Program-made: the position numbers and the translations under genes
The notes under the pieces: model-generated
Told to the model about the DNA's origin: nothing
Databases searched by the model: none
What the model saw: only the letters and a program-made list of their open reading frames with translations
From: Aureobasidium sp. EXF-3400
Lineage: Eukaryota > Ascomycota > Dothideomycetes > Dothideales > Saccotheciaceae
DNA length: 64,000 bases
Direction of reading: 5' to 3'
NCBI GenBank assembly: GCA_024195585.1
Contig: SWBL01000246.1
Span: forward strand, 1 to 64,000
Shown here: in pieces, positions 1 to 13,104 of the stretch
How positions within the stretch are numbered: position 1 is the first letter of the stretch
Layout: every line of letters starts with the position of its first letter

Positions 1-540
1 ACTGACTTCACCGTTCTCTGCGCCGAAGCTGCCAAAGTTGGGGGCATTGCTCTGGCCGGGGAGGTTGGCCGGAGGCTTGCCACCGCTGGCGGCGGGCTGA
101 GGGATGGGCGAAGGTGAGTGTGAGGGAGAGATGATGTTTGGGTTGGCGGCGGCGAGGTTGGGGGTGGTCTGTTGGACAGGAACGCTGCTCGCGATGGCGG
201 GAGAGCCGGCGGGGCCATTCATAGAGCCAAAGTTGATGTTTGGTCTCGAGGACTGCGTCTGAGGGCCGCCGTTGGGGATTTGTCCAGTGGTGCCAGAAGC
301 ACTAATAATCACAGAGGGCTTTCTGCCATGGTCGCCATTCTGCATGTTGGATGGCTTTGACGATGACTGCGGGGCGGTGGTCTTCAGTTTGCTCGCATTC
401 TGCGACTGCTGGGCTGCCGATGTCTTGTTGGCGATACTGGCGTAGGAAAGCTGCGCCTGCACAGCTTTTTGCTGTGTGTTCTGAGCTGCGGGAGCGGCCT
501 GGGGCTGATTTTGCGCAGCGCTTGGAGTTTCGCTGGTCAT
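1..540 (-). CDS. Eukaryotic translation initiation factor 4G, N-terminal part (runs off the window)
   Basis: Open frame of 180 codons read leftwards from an ATG at 540 to the window edge with no stop. It starts MTSETPSAAQNQPQ and is Gln/Ala/Ser/Pro rich. It contains the segments SYASIANKTS, GRKPSVIISASGTTGQIPNGG and RPNINFGSMNGPAG, which I recognise as the arrangement at the start of filamentous-fungal eIF4G (a SYASAA-like start, then RKSSVTISANGPSG-like and KPNIQFG-like boxes). The family is the scaffold that joins cap-binding eIF4E, eIF4A and poly(A)-binding protein in the cytoplasm. The MIF4G HEAT domain that would settle the call lies outside the window. The ATG is the first in frame after an upstream run without conserved coding. 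Confidence rests on the low-complexity N-terminus only. Confidence 0.68.
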   Translation of the reverse strand, partial: MTSETPSAAQNQPQAAPAAQNTQQKAVQAQLSYASIANKTSAAQQSQNASKLKTTAPQSSSKPSNMQNGDHGRKPSVIISASGTTGQIPNGGPQTQSSRPNINFGSMNGPAGSPAIASSVPVQQTTPNLAAANPNIISPSHSPSPIPQPAASGGKPPANLPGQSNAPNFGSFGAENGEVS

Positions 541-3500
541 TAGACTGGCGGGTTTGACTGTACAGTCGAGGGTGATGAAGGTCGACAGCGAAGGTGGTTG
601 GAGATTTTGCCTGGCTCCCGTAAATTTGGGGACGCACGGACCGAATTCGTTCAAAAAAGACGCGCGCACTAGGTAAACTTGTCCACCAACTGCTTGCGAT
701 GCTGTGAACTGCGCCGATGCAATACACGCTATGCTGGTCAAGGATGATTGAAACTCCTGGTCGAGGGGAATCTGTGACTGACAGACAGCTATAAAGACAG
801 AAAATTCTCTCTGTCGCGACGGCTGCGTTTGTCTGTTCGGGTTGGGGAAAGCCGCACTGGGTTTTCGCACACGACACTACTTATCGAAAAGCTGTCGTTT
901 GATGCTGATGACCACAACAAGATGACAGTGATGCGTCTTCTTCTAGGGGTCCAGTGTCGAGTACTGTGTCAAGTATTGTCTTGAGTGAGGATGAGACTGT
1001 GCAGACAAAGGAATGCTCTGAATATCTATCTGGTTGGCTCCTTCTCCCGACAGCAGCTGAAGATTGACTCCGCGAAGTCACTCGAGCTCACTCTTGTTTC
1101 CCTTTCGACCACTCATTGTGAGCCTTGGCTCTCTATGAGTCTTCACTCCCATTTCGGACTTATCGAAGCCAGTATCACTCAGACATAGTCCTTTCCCATT
1201 GGCTGGTCCTGCTGGTATTCACTCATCCGGATCTGTGGAAGGAAAAATACGTCTTTGGCTGCTGCACATTGCCGTCATTGACGGCATCTTTTTTCCAGAT
1301 GTTCTGATCAGCCGTTGGTCATGGCGAATCAACTTCGAGCATGGAACTCTTGCGATTGTTGAGAACGGTGTGTCGAACGTGGCAACCGGAAATCGTCTCT
1401 GGGAAGAACTTGATATGGTTCATAGGTCCCATGGTCTTATCCTCTACAAACTTGATATTTCCGTTCAATCTTGCCTTATAGCTCAAGCGAGAGTCTTTCA
1501 ATCAATCTCTCACCACTGTTCGGTCAAATTGTCACCATTAGCTTTCGTGCAGAATTTCTCCATGTTGATTCTGACCGTTGATTTTCATGTGATCGGGCAA
1601 CAAAGCTTCGCTCAAAATGTTCTTCCGACCTCTGATTCGCTGGCGAGCATCGAGTTCACCGTGACTCTTTTACAGCACAGCATGGCTAAAAGGTGATTTG
1701 AATTGGTGAGCCTTGCTCGTGTTGACGTGGTACTCCTGAGGATGAACAACCGCAGTCTGATTTGGCCCGTCGTTTGTTGCGTTTGGTCATTTTCTTTCGA
1801 TGCAAGCATGTCCACGGAAGCTTGCGTGTCAAACAGCTCTTGATCGAACGGTCGTTTGGTGTGACCCTGGCGCCGCAAGCGCATTCAACAATGTTGCACC
1901 CTCTCGATTGTCTGCACATACTGTTGATATTGACGGCAAGAAAGACGCCCAATCTTCGGGAGATGTCTCGATCAAGGAACTGATGCGAACACTCATATGC
2001 CTGCTGTTCGAGAATGAGCCACAAGTTTGACACACCGACTGCGACAAGTTGAATTGCATGCTTCAGAAAAGCCAGCATCGCAGAGTCTGAACTGTCATAG
2101 TCGGAATATCCAAGCTGCTGCAAGATGAAGAACACAGTCACAAAACAGGACCAAAGAGACCAGACCTATACAAAGAGGTCTACATACTTGGGCCACAGAG
2201 GTATTTCGAGACCAAAACGATCGCTGGAACAAGAGGAACGTGCAATCATTTCCGTCTCCCGCCCTAACATCAATGCTCTGGACATTATTGAAACCTCGCA
2301 GCCGCTTGCCGAATAATGTCATCAAAAGACTGCAATTTCGGAAAGGGCAAACAGCCAAAAGACGAATGCGGCGCTGCAACCAATTTCGCCCACAGACCGT
2401 CTGTTCAGGCCAGCGCGCGATAGCCAAACACACAACGGGTCGTACAACGCACAGATATCAGGCCTGCCTACAATTTTAGGAGATCGCAATCCACGGATGC
2501 TCGAGCTTTTTGGCTTGAGGTGTCGCCTCGTTGAGATCGCACTGTCAACATCGCTTGGAAATGTTAACGACGAGTCAGTGGAACGCCTGGAGCAGCTCTT
2601 GAATCCGGTGCAACTTGGTCCCGCCGCCGTTGTTGCTGTCTGAGCGTATTCCGACGACAACTCGTTCTTCGGTGACACCGCAAACAACTCATCTCATCCT
2701 CTGTTCGCTATGAGCTGTTTCTATCGTCAGGCCACTTACCACGAAAAACAGCTACAGACCAGTAATCCGGCTTTCAGCTAAGAAGTTTTGGCTGGCCAGC
2801 AAAATTCTTGCCCTCACTTGCCGCCTGGCGAGTCACGCAAGTAACAAGACATGGTAACTTTGCTGTTCAGTCTGCCACCTTGATCTCCCACTATATCACA
2901 AGAGTATACTTGCACGCTTGGATTAGGTATCTCCGTCGGTCATTCTCCAGAGAGCTCGTGTGTCGCCTCATATCCATCTTCCAGACCTGTGTCCGACCAA
3001 ATCTACCAGAGTTCAAGTTGGCAGCAGCACAGGCTTGCCAAGGTAGGTCAGTATGATGTGACCAACCCTCGCCCTGTGGTTAGCTATGACAGTAGATCTT
3101 TGTCTAGACAACAATCCGGGATTTGGTACATTTGTAGAACGTGGTCGGGGTCTGAGAGAAGAGAAAGGGATCAAAGAGGCATGAATCGTGGATTCGCTTA
3201 CAAAAAATCACTGCTTGATTGTTTGAACATCGCTTCGAATGCTCGAGCACGTGTTTGCTGCCTTCATCCCAATGTCAAGAGTGGACTACATGCACCGGCT
3301 GTGATTACTGTTCAAGCAAATCACGCTGTGCTTTGACTGCTGCCTCAGGCCCCCTACGCCCCCAGCCGTCCCGATGACTCCGTCTGCCCTGACCGGTCTC
3401 GCACGAGTAAGTTCATCCGCGCATCCTGCAAACCCTTGGTTTCTATCACGCACAAGTAACAGTCGCAACTTGCAAAAGACGGGTGTAACTGTTCCAGCAT

Positions 3501-5560
3501 CGTAGGCGTCCATAGAGATCCTCACCTAAGCATTTCCCAATCTCGCATCTTCCTTATTGCTGTCCTCGGCTATCACATCTACATCGCCGTCGGCCTGAAG
3601 AGGGCGGGCGTGTGCGTGTACCACCCGCGAGCCAAGAGAAGTAAAGCAAAGCAAAAAAAGCACTCGGCAGGTGCCAGCGTGCCCACATCCCGAACCAAGT
3701 ATCAGTAAGCAGATCCATCAAGAACACGCGTGCGGCGAGCCAGCCAACAGAGCTCCACCGGGGCACACCGGACGAGTCGGTTCATCCCTTCAACCCAAGA
3801 CTTTGCTCTCTCTCTGTGTTCCCCGTCGCGCGGACCTTCCACTTTCACCGGATTCCAACCCCCCTGCCTCACCCTTGTCCAGAAATGTCTCAAACCTCTC
3901 GCCTCCGGGAGACTGGTCACAGCATCATCGAGAAGAGGATCCATGTCGGTGCATGTCTTGGTTTTCTTGCCCTTGACCCAAAGCCCAACAAGGAAAGAAA
4001 AGCCTGTAGGCTTAAGCCAGAACCAGATACACGTTCTTGACAAACACCCCTGCTTCTTTATTTATTTTTGTTTCGTCTTCGGCAAATATTTATTGTGAGC
4101 GACAAGATCTCTTTTCAGTCGTCCATGCACGAAAGAGCAAAAGACATGAGTAATGCACACACGTGCTGGGCTGTCAAAACGCGGCAGAGCAAAATATCTC
4201 GACACCTGTCAGTTTTGCATCTAGTCTCCTACGTAGCGGGTATGTACCCAAACCGTTCAAGTTTGTTGCTACTGCCCGACTACTGCAAAAAAGTCTCTGC
4301 AATGCAACTCACAGACCCACACTGCTTGTTTTGGGGTTTTGTGTGTCTCCAAGTCTCTCCTGACCCCCCTTTAGTATCACCCATCCAATTGGGGCCATTC
4401 GTTTCAGAAAATTGTTGCATCATGAACCAACCAAAACAGCCAGAAATACTTCAACATTGAAAGGAATATACAATATGCAGCTTCGCTTAAGCATACATGT
4501 GTTAGAGTAAAACAACAATGTAGATCCAATAGACTGGCTCTCAGAGCATGCATTTTTGTATTTTTTTTTTTTTTGAACAATAACCTTGCAATCTGAGCTT
4601 CCGAGAAATGGTTAACGGGTAAGACGCTGCACCAATGCCCCCTTTGATTGCAGTTAAACCAAAACCCAATGACCAGAAAATGTCGTTGCATTGGGGTTGT
4701 GTGCTTGGATAGTGGTTGAGTAAGGGTCACGAGGACCCGGCACTTGAAAGCACAGGGTTTGGTATGCTGCATGTCCTTCGAGTAGGAGCATCTCGTGGGA
4801 GTCAGAAGACAACTTTTTTGATAACAGTGGCCGGGTGTTGTGACATTGCTTTTTCTTCTGTCCAAGACGATAAAGTACTCAAAGGCGTGCGGAATAGCAG
4901 GGGATGAGAGCCTTTGTCATAAAAGACGAAAGGAAAGATCGAGCTACAGATGCACATGCTCAAGGACAAACATTTGAGCATCTTTTGGGAGATGGAGCTG
5001 CAACATTGCAGGATGCACAGTTTTGTGATCTGCTTGAACGGATGTGCGATCAATGAAGGTACATTAGAGGAGAATTGTCTATCTCGTGAGGAAAGAGCAT
5101 ACAATATACAGCAATCTGCCCTGCATCAACCCCCCAGCAGCTCTCCCGTTACGCCATATTGATGCTTGTCACCCGTAAAAAGAGCCCTATATTGACACTT
5201 ACTATACACATATAGAAGAAGAATTGCGACAAACCAAGCACGATGGTGTGACAATAGTAGACATTTAGGATCTGCGGCCTCTCCTCTACCCGCTCTACGG
5301 TGTAGAAAAAAAAGAGAGCTGCAAATAAATGAACATACAAAAAAAGGCCGTCTCCTTCCTTCCTTCCACCCACCTAGCTAGAAATAAAAGGCGTTCGAAA
5401 AAGAGGTTTCAGAAGAATCGAAAGAAAAATGATTTTCGCGCACACAACAACGCGTATTGGGAGTATCCGCTAAAAAGAAACAAGAGGAAAAATTCGACGA
5501 AGGAAAGATGATGGTGTGGCGAATAGGTGTCGACTTCAGACAAATGTTGGCAGTGGTGTC
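541..5560. other. Five-kilobase intergenic stretch without a convincing gene
   Basis: It holds the eIF4G promoter and 5' leader (roughly 541-1000) and, at the far end, the 3' UTR of the homeobox gene. Between them all frames are broken every 60-160 codons and none gives a conserved motif. A pyrimidine-rich tract near 3795-3880 precedes a 51-codon ATG frame (3884-4040), which looks like a possible promoter and short transcript but has no further support. A 13-base T run lies at about 4560. No tRNA or snRNA was recognised. Confidence 0.5.
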
Positions 5561-7470
5561 CTAATAGGAAGCGCCGATGGCAACACCGCTATCGCTGTGG
5601 TCGGCTTCAGATTCGTTGCTGCGATGTCCAGGGTATGAGGATCGCTGAGCCACATTAGCAGCAGCGGATTGTTGTGCTTGCTGAGGCTGTGTCTGTTGCT
5701 GCTCCGAACGCTGCATGTAGGGACCCGAGTATGAAGAAGGGGGAGCAAATTGGTTGCCAAAATTGGCGTAGTGAGGCATTTGGGGTGTGGAGTAAGGGGT
5801 CGGGTTGTGGTATTGTTGGTACTCGGGGAATGAGGAAGGGTGCTGGCTGAGCAATTGTTGGCTGTCCCTGTTATAAGAATTGACCATGTCAATGCTCGGA
5901 GGGCCACTAGTCGGTGCCTGGGCTGGGCGAATGCTGGATTGGTAGCTTGGGAAGCCATCTGGTATCGAGGTTAGTAGAATTACAGGACGTTCAAAGGCAA
6001 GCAATACTGACAAGGTGGAAGGCCCAAGCCATATGGTCCGCTTGGAGGAGGCATGTTCCTCTGCGCATCCTGTTGAGAGATATATCCCTGGCCTTCAGAC
6101 GATTGCAGTCCTGGGGTTCTCGCCTCCGAAGGATGTTGCGAACTTTCGCCACTCAGGCTACCATAAGACATGCTAGATCTTAGGGGAGACGAAGTGGCAG
6201 TCTCTCCACTTGCACGTCTGAATTGATCGTGTACAGGAAGTCGTGGAGGTTGAGAGTACTGGCTGGTGTATGATGGAGGGGGTCCTGGGAACATGGCTCT
6301 TTGAGGGCTATCCAGAGTTGAACGAGGAGTGTACCCATAAGCAGGACCTTCAGGCGGTCTGGATACAGGAGACATGGTGTCTGTTGCTGAGTGTGGTGGG
6401 GTGTATGCCATTGTTGTCATTCCCGGAGGAATCCCAGTGGGGCTGATGTAGGTAGGTCCCATCTCCCCTCGTCGGAGGGTGTCGAGGGTCAAGGGGCGGA
6501 TGTGTCCAGGTTGGTGGATGACTGTGCCGTAACTAGCAGGGGATGCGCCAGGTGTAATACCACCAGGAGCTGAGCCATAGGTGCTGTGGAGACTAGGTGT
6601 CATGTCAAAATTGTCCGGCAAAGCTCTTGACTTCATCATCCTTTCGCGGTCCTCAGCTGTCAGACGCTTCAGCTTCGCACGTCTGTTCTGCAGTCAGTAC
6701 ATATTCCAAGTCAGTCGGCTATTTGCAAGTACCTGTTCTGGAACCAAACTTGGACTTGTCTCGGACTCAAGCCAGGAATCTCCCTCGAAAGTCTCTCGCG
6801 ATGCGCAGCATCAGGATGAGCTTGGCGGCTGAACTCGCTCATCAGGAATCTCGTCTGGTTGTGGGTAAGTCTGGTACTGGTTAGTGTTGCATCTTATCAT
6901 CGTGCCGTCGACAACCACATACCTGAACCGCTTCATCTTGCGCTTTTGATTTCTCAGCTCAGCTGCCGTCATTGGAGGTTTGTTCTCGCCGTCTTCGGCT
7001 TCTCCGCTTGCATCTTGGTCTTCCTCATCCGCGATCTCATCGTCGGGCTCAATTCCTTGAGAGTGCGGACTGATGTGGGACGACGGGCTGCCAGGTAACG
7101 ACTCGCCTAATGGCTGCTGTCCAGATCCAACATTGGTTTGAGGCGTCGAGTGAGGCTTCGAGTCCGACGACGGGTGTTGTGAATATGAACTCGGGGCGGT
7201 ACTACCCGCCGAGTATTGGGCATTGAGTGGGTATGGCGAAGTCTTGTACGATCTCAGCGAGGCACCTTGAGGCACGCTCAACACATGGCCGCTCGGTACA
7301 GGCTCTTGTGGAGCCTGGTACTGGCCTGCTGCATGAGAGTACCCCTGTCCAAAAGACGACTGGTGGTCTTGATGCGTTTGCCAACCAGGTAGTGCTGGCT
7401 TATAGTCTTGACCAGACATGCGAGGAGAGCTCGGTGGTGACAAGGGCTCAATGATCTTTCCTGGAAGCAT
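5561..7470 (-). CDS. Homeodomain transcription factor, Htf1/Hox2-like (4 exons, 584 aa)
   Basis: Spliced from complement(5561..5958, 6012..6682, 6733..6870, 6923..7470). Introns are 50-53 nt with good GT/AG ends and all phases agree. The homeodomain spans about residues 177-235. It starts with KRFRLTHNQTRFLMSEF and ends with the recognition helix QVQVWFQNRRAKLKRL, including the invariant W-F-x-N-R. It is followed by TAEDRERMMKSRALPD, a box I recall from the conidiation homeobox proteins of filamentous fungi (Htf1/MoHox2). An acidic stretch (DDEIADEEDQDASGEAEDGE) precedes the homeodomain, and the rest is Ser/Pro/Gln/Tyr rich, as in activators. The first ATG of the frame (7470) is used; the longer frame begins with a non-ATG codon. 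Expected to be a nuclear DNA-binding regulator of asexual development, which is family inference. Unusually long non-coding flanks (5 kb and 3 kb) suggest complex regulation. Confidence 0.9.
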
Positions 7471-10400
7471 TTGATTACAGGTCTCTGTATAAGGCAATCA
7501 GGTTGCGACGCCTTTGTTGATGTCGCGTAAATTGGTCAATAAGACTCGTGATGACGGGCCGGGAAGCTGCCGTGATTCGCAGAGCTTGCTAGAAATGCTG
7601 GAGGGATATTGGAATTCCGAAAGATACCAGAAGTAATCAGATCCTTGAAAAGTTGACAAATTAATTTAGTCGTAGAGCTCTGGGAAGCAGAGTGAGGAGG
7701 CGCAAGGTTGATGGAGCAATAGTGGTACTGCGGGTATGGCCCACTGCAAGCTTGAAGCTGCCACGAAGTAGGTTGTGGGGATGACAAGAGTCGACAGAAA
7801 GGGTCGATCGCTCAATATCAGAGCAATATCAAGCAAATGCGCGAGCTTTGTCAGGGCTGCGCGCAAGAATGGTTCGCAAGTCTTGGGTAAAGAGTGTTGT
7901 ATAAAGTGCAGCAATACACTGGCCAGCCAACGACTTTGAAAGAGGTACTGTACTGTAGGACAGAGAAAGTTGCGGCAAGACCGAGAAGATCAAGGCAGTG
8001 GGCCGGTTGGTCTGGTCGACAGTTCGGCGGAGCTTTGCTCACCGTAGGGGAAGGTGTCAAGAAGGTTTAAACGAAGGGAGATGAGGCTAATAGATTAGCA
8101 GTTGCGCAAGCACAAGACTTGACTCGTGCAAGAATGGTGAGAATCTTGACAGGACGAGACAATCAGATGATGGGCGACTTCAATGCTCTGAATGTGGGGT
8201 GTCAGCAGGTGTTGCAAGACCAATTTGGTAGTGGATGGTGCAAAAGAAGGTGGTATCCGGCCTCTTGATCCTCGGGAATTCCAACTACCATAAGGGTGGC
8301 TGCAGGGTAGGAGAGATGGCCGAGTCAGGACGAGAAGTTCAGACGGTAACTTCATCAAAAGATCGCATGGGGGCGAAGGCAGCGATGGCCATGTCAACAT
8401 CGACATGTCAAGGATTCAAGCTCACCTGCTTGCTTCTGCACGGTGCTTCTCGGCAGCCAATGCTCGCCTTAGTGCCTGTGGGTTCGACTAAGGGTCCACC
8501 CAGCCAATGATAGGAATACGGATAGGCGTGTTGTTACCTCGGATGGAAACCTCAGGTGGGAATATCCAGCATGTAAATAGTTAGCCCTGCGAATGAAGAG
8601 GCGTGCGGAGATTTATTCCACCTGTTGCATTTGGCCAAAAGCTCAGGACGTGCACTAGCAAGATGCCCGGGAAACTTTATGCGCTGTGCAGAGCGGTTTC
8701 CGAGATGGCTGGAACACATATGGCAACTGCCGATGGGTGTGATTCGAGGTTATGGTAGTGGAACCGGACCCTGTCAGGATGATTCCCACGTTCACCGCTA
8801 ATGGTTGGCTGCATTACCACTTGCGGATGAGGCGCTTGATGGTGCATGGTTGCGGGGGTGGTGGGACTAGTCGTCAAGTGACATGCGTGCTTGTCCTGCC
8901 GCCAAAAGACGCACGGAGTGTGGACGTCGCATGCCCTCTGTCCTTTCGATAGTTTCCTGCAGCCACGATGGTTCGCAGAAGTCATTTGGACGATTGTGAA
9001 TCTTCTTGCTAGACACCTACAAAAAACCACTCTCTCGACTGCGATGCAGCCCAAAACACTCGGTTAGGGTAGAAGCCTAAACGCGCGTGTCCCTTCAGGG
9101 ACATTGCTTCTGCTTGACACCCACCTTTTTGATAGCTTTCATCTCGTCTAATGGCACTCCCCCCGCCGTGGTCTGACGCTGTCTGAAGCTTGGACTTGGC
9201 TTCTTCGGCTCTTCCCTGAACTGTGCATAAAGGCCGATTTTGTCCTGGCTCGACCAATCCGACGCGGTGATTATGAAGCATTTCCAGAAGATCGATCACC
9301 GTTTTTCATTCGACTTCTTCTTGCGGGCCGCTCCGGGCGTGGCAGGTTGGCACTTCTCGTTTGTCGCAGCTGTCAAGCAGGGATTCTAAGACACGCTTGT
9401 CAAGTCCTGCGATCTGTTTCCTTCTTGGCCCGTGATATCTTTTTGCTGGCCTTTCTTTCTTTTTACTAAGAACGTGCAACTCCGCGCTTCTCCGCTGTTG
9501 CTTTTCTTAGTTAGTTTAACCGAAGAGGCAGGAGAAGCCACGGCCATATCATATGAAAGCAGGCGCTTTCTTGCGGGTACCACGAGAGCACATCCTTAAT
9601 GATCAGCAGCCAGGGGCCGCAATGGATACTGAGCCGGTTTGAGAAGAGGGTTGTCAGGATTGCAGGAGTCAGACCCGAGCCGAGTATGTTGTTGTTCCTC
9701 ACCGGTGAACACGGTTCGTCCATGAGCGCTCCGGCTACTCACACAACCGGCCCCACGTGCAGACGATTCACCATTGCAATCGTCAGGCAATCCTGCAAAT
9801 AGAGTTGTCGCCAAGCAAGGCTCTAGGACATGTTTTGTGTTTCGCATCGCACGGCATCACCCTCGCGAGCGGCGGTACCGTCGGAACAGAGGGCGGCTGG
9901 AGATTTGCTGCTCGAGCTCGTGGACCTGTTTTCCGAGTTGCTCGTGCTGGAAGCTTTCGCGACCCAAGGAGTAGGACCTGTTGCTGCGGCGTGCCTGCGG
10001 AAGTTGGTCTGCTCGGGCCCGATACGTGTAGGTAGAGACGGCGGTTTGATCTGCGCAGGGTGCGCTTTAAGCGAGCCGCCATGCGGATCGAGCGCGTTCA
10101 CCGTTCGCCAAGCCATCAAAAGTTCCCCCCTCGTTCACGAGTGGCTCTTGCGCGATGGCTAATCTCGTGGACGAGGGCTGAGAGGCTCTGTGCGATCGGG
10201 CGGCCAAGTCTGTCAAATTGGACCAAAACAACCACCACTTTCAGGCAATCACTGACTGAGTCGCAGTTGCCAAACAGTAGCAGTGCCAGCACGACGTGAA
10301 GTCGGGTATCTCGTACAATAGGATCAAGGTTGTGCGGTGCGGGTCAAAACCGTTTGAATAGGCGCACAGGGCAAGGTTGCAACGGCCGTCTCGGAACATT

Positions 10401-10557
10401 ACAACCAAACAACCGCCTCCATCTCCGACCAACCCTAGGTGCATGCAGATCGAAGGAGCGTGATCATCTTGCATACCAACAACGTGTCTGCAGTGTTTGT
10501 GGCACTCGAGATAACTCAATAATAGACACCGAGAAGGCTTGTTGCATTGGTATATAG
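7471..10557. other. Three-kilobase upstream region of the homeobox gene, no gene seen
   Basis: A likely long promoter or leader region of the homeobox gene on one side and the 3' flank of the THO1 gene on the other. A good 3' splice signal (TTATACAG) just upstream of the homeobox ATG suggests a 5'-UTR intron. At 9780-10160 three overlapping frames are open because of higher GC. None shows a motif or consistent codon bias, so no gene is called. Confidence 0.5.
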
Positions 10558-12662
10558 CTATCCAGTGACCACCTGCTCTTCTGCCTTGCCATCCATAGCC
10601 ACGGTTACCTCTCCACTGTCATTCTCGGTTGCAGATGTTGGGTCGTCAGCGGCAGCCTCTCCCTGGTTCTCCTCCTGCTTATACAAGGCAGGTAAGCGTG
10701 TGGAGGGATCCACCTTGTCTAACAGCGCCAGTGATGTTCTGGATGCAGCCCGCAGCGCGCGCCAGGTCTTGCTCTGCTTGGCGGCCTCCAACGAATTCTT
10801 CTCCTCGTCTGTCATGGCCATTTCCAGATCAAGTTCGTCGTTTTCAATTCCCTTGACGAGCTTTTCGGGTGACGGAGCCGTGAACCTGTTGCAACAATGA
10901 TCAGCATCTATCTTTGGAAATGTCAATTCCGTGTCTGCACATACCTTGATGCGTCTTTTAGAGCCTCGAGTCCCTTCGCATTGTCCACTTCGGCGAGGAA
11001 GGTCACATCGATAGCCCCCATTGGTTTCGCCTTGAGGCGCCTATTGACGGTTGCTTGCCGAGCACCAGACTTCGCTTCTGCGTTCTCTTCTGGAGTCACA
11101 GCATCTTTGACGATTGGCGGACAGCTCTCCAATTTCCATCTCACCCAATTCTTGTCGCGGGAGAGTACAGTGTCGACCATACGGTAGTAAAACTTTCCTT
11201 CTGGTCCTTCCTGCAGATAACCGGCAATCTTGGAACGTGTTGAGGTTACCCATTTCTCCTGCTGTGTGTCAGTACGTACGCCTCCAACATCGCTTGCTGC
11301 TTGCACATACGTTTTCTTCACTCAGTGTGAAACTGTAAAGGAGACCCTTGTTGGCTGACTTGGGATTGGCTTTCTCGACATCCGTCAACTTCTTCTTTGC
11401 TTTTTCGGTGAGGGAGAGCAGGAAGTCGATGAGAATCAGTCCTTGAACCAAGATGTGACGTTGGAATGCCAGATCGCTCAGCTGTTCTTTGTTAGACTTG
11501 ATCTTCAATGTACCGTCCAGATACACTAGAACATACCTCGAGTTCGAACAGCTCGCGACTAGTCAAATACTTTGGGTTGTAGTTACTTGCGTATTGGTCA
11601 CCCGTCTCATCACCAAGCTTGCGTTTGATACCGCGTTGAGCATCTCCAGCACTCTTGGTCCGCGCCACCACTGGGGTCTTCTTGAACTTCATCAATGTCT
11701 TCTCGATGCCGTCCCTGAATGGGCTGAAGTTCTCATCTTCAAATAGTCGCGTCGGGTTTGAGAAATCGTGTTGTAGCCTCCAGAAAATGGGATAGAACTC
11801 CGAATTCTCGCCTTTGACCTCGTCACTTTTCTTTTGCGTCTGAGCCTTTGATTGGTCCTTGTTTGAGGGAGTGCTTGTGCCGTCAGCGTCGTTAGGTTGT
11901 GACTCGGCTCCGGCGTCTCCTTCCATAATAACATCCATGGGTTCCGACGCCTCGACATCGGTTGGAGGGTCCTTTTCAAAGACAGTAACATTCTCTGTAT
12001 GATATTCTCCGCGCAGATTGACAGAGCTTTTGTCGCCAAGGGGGAATGTTTGAAAGAGGAAAAAGAAGACTCGTCCACAGAAGACAGCATCTTCGGCTCT
12101 GGAAAGTCGACGTAGCAGTTCATTGCAAGAGCGAAGGAGAGCAAGGTGAGTCTTGTGAAAGTCTTTTTGAATGAGCCTTTCACGTCTGGACTCTAGGTAG
12201 TCAAAGACTATCCTACAACCTTCAGTGGTCTGACTGTCAAGAAGCTCTTCGACAAGCCAGAAAGCAAGGATAGGTTCGCATTGTCCAAGTTCGCCGCAGA
12301 GTAACAGAAGATCCAGGAAGTCCCACATACGGACAAATCCAGGAATTCTGATATCAGTGGATTGCTGTTGAGATATTAGTTTGAGAGGGTCCGGATGAGG
12401 CGACAAGCGCGGAGGTTCGTACAATGGTTTCGTAGAAAATCTTCCTCGCGGCCGTCTCGACGACAGAGAACTTGTGCACATCGGGTTGCGATTCGAAAAC
12501 GTCCTGTCCGAGCGAAGAGACTCCCTGTGCTAAGTCTGACACGGGTAAAGGAGGATCGATGGTTTCGACTGATTTGATTTCTCTGGCGCGTTGCAACAAT
12601 TCTCGTAGTCGCTCTGAGATGATGCCGACTGACGGCGGGTCAGTCAATGCGTCTGCAGCCAT
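10558..12662 (-). CDS. THO complex subunit 1 (Hpr1/THOC1 family), 5 exons, 626 aa
   Basis: Spliced from complement(10558..10885, 10945..11258, 11311..11481, 11537..12364, 12423..12662). All introns are 52-59 nt with GTATGT or GTACGA donors. The core contains FWLVEELLDSQTTEGC, FDYLESRRERL, RSCNELLRRLSRAED, FCGRVFFFLFQTFPLGDKS and LRGEYHTENVT. This is the strongly conserved block of the Thoc1 domain, which in this family lies in the N-terminal half. A variable acidic insert (about residues 220-280) and an Asp/Glu-rich tail follow. THO couples transcription elongation to mRNP assembly and export in the nucleus and limits R-loops. Length fits the family (about 600-680 aa). It is divergent from the Csm3 gene, with only about 440 bp between start codons, so a shared promoter is likely. 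Confidence 0.93.
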
Positions 12663-13104
12663 GATGGCGCTATGAAAGTGAATCCGCTAATGGCAGTTGC
12701 TGAGGCCGTTCTGATAGTAATTGATGGCTGGTGGAAATAATTGATGGCAACTGAGTATGATGCTGAACGGAGCTGGATATTGGTCGCAAAGATGATGTCG
12801 CAAGGCGCACTGTCTCGGACTCGAGCGCTCTTCCAAGGCGAGACCAGAAATGTGAACAATCCTATCCTAGTACTATTGTTGAGAAGAGTATTGCTATTGT
12901 CGCAACAATCAATAGATGTGTGAGCAGCGGAAGTTTGCTGGCGCATCATCGGTCACGACTTTTGGCCGCACCGTGTCCTCGTCAGTCGAAGCCAATTTAG
13001 CGCGAAACGCGCTCAGTCGCGTCTCCCAGACTTTTGGTGGAGTCGTCCTGATATCGAATATCCTCATCCAGATCCGGTCGAAACAAGACTGAGAGATTCC
13101 AGAC

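Noticed and set aside
1199..2433. Several 110-165-codon frames in the eIF4G upstream region
   Set aside because: No domain, no splice logic, random composition.
3884..4040. 51-codon ATG frame after a CT-rich tract (MSQTSRLRETGHSIIEKRIH)
   Set aside because: The position suits a short gene, but there is no recognised family, no intron evidence and no other signal. Kept only as a note in the gap entry.
9783..10162. Three overlapping 98-110-codon frames on both strands
   Set aside because: Open because of local GC content. No motif, and the three frames contradict each other.
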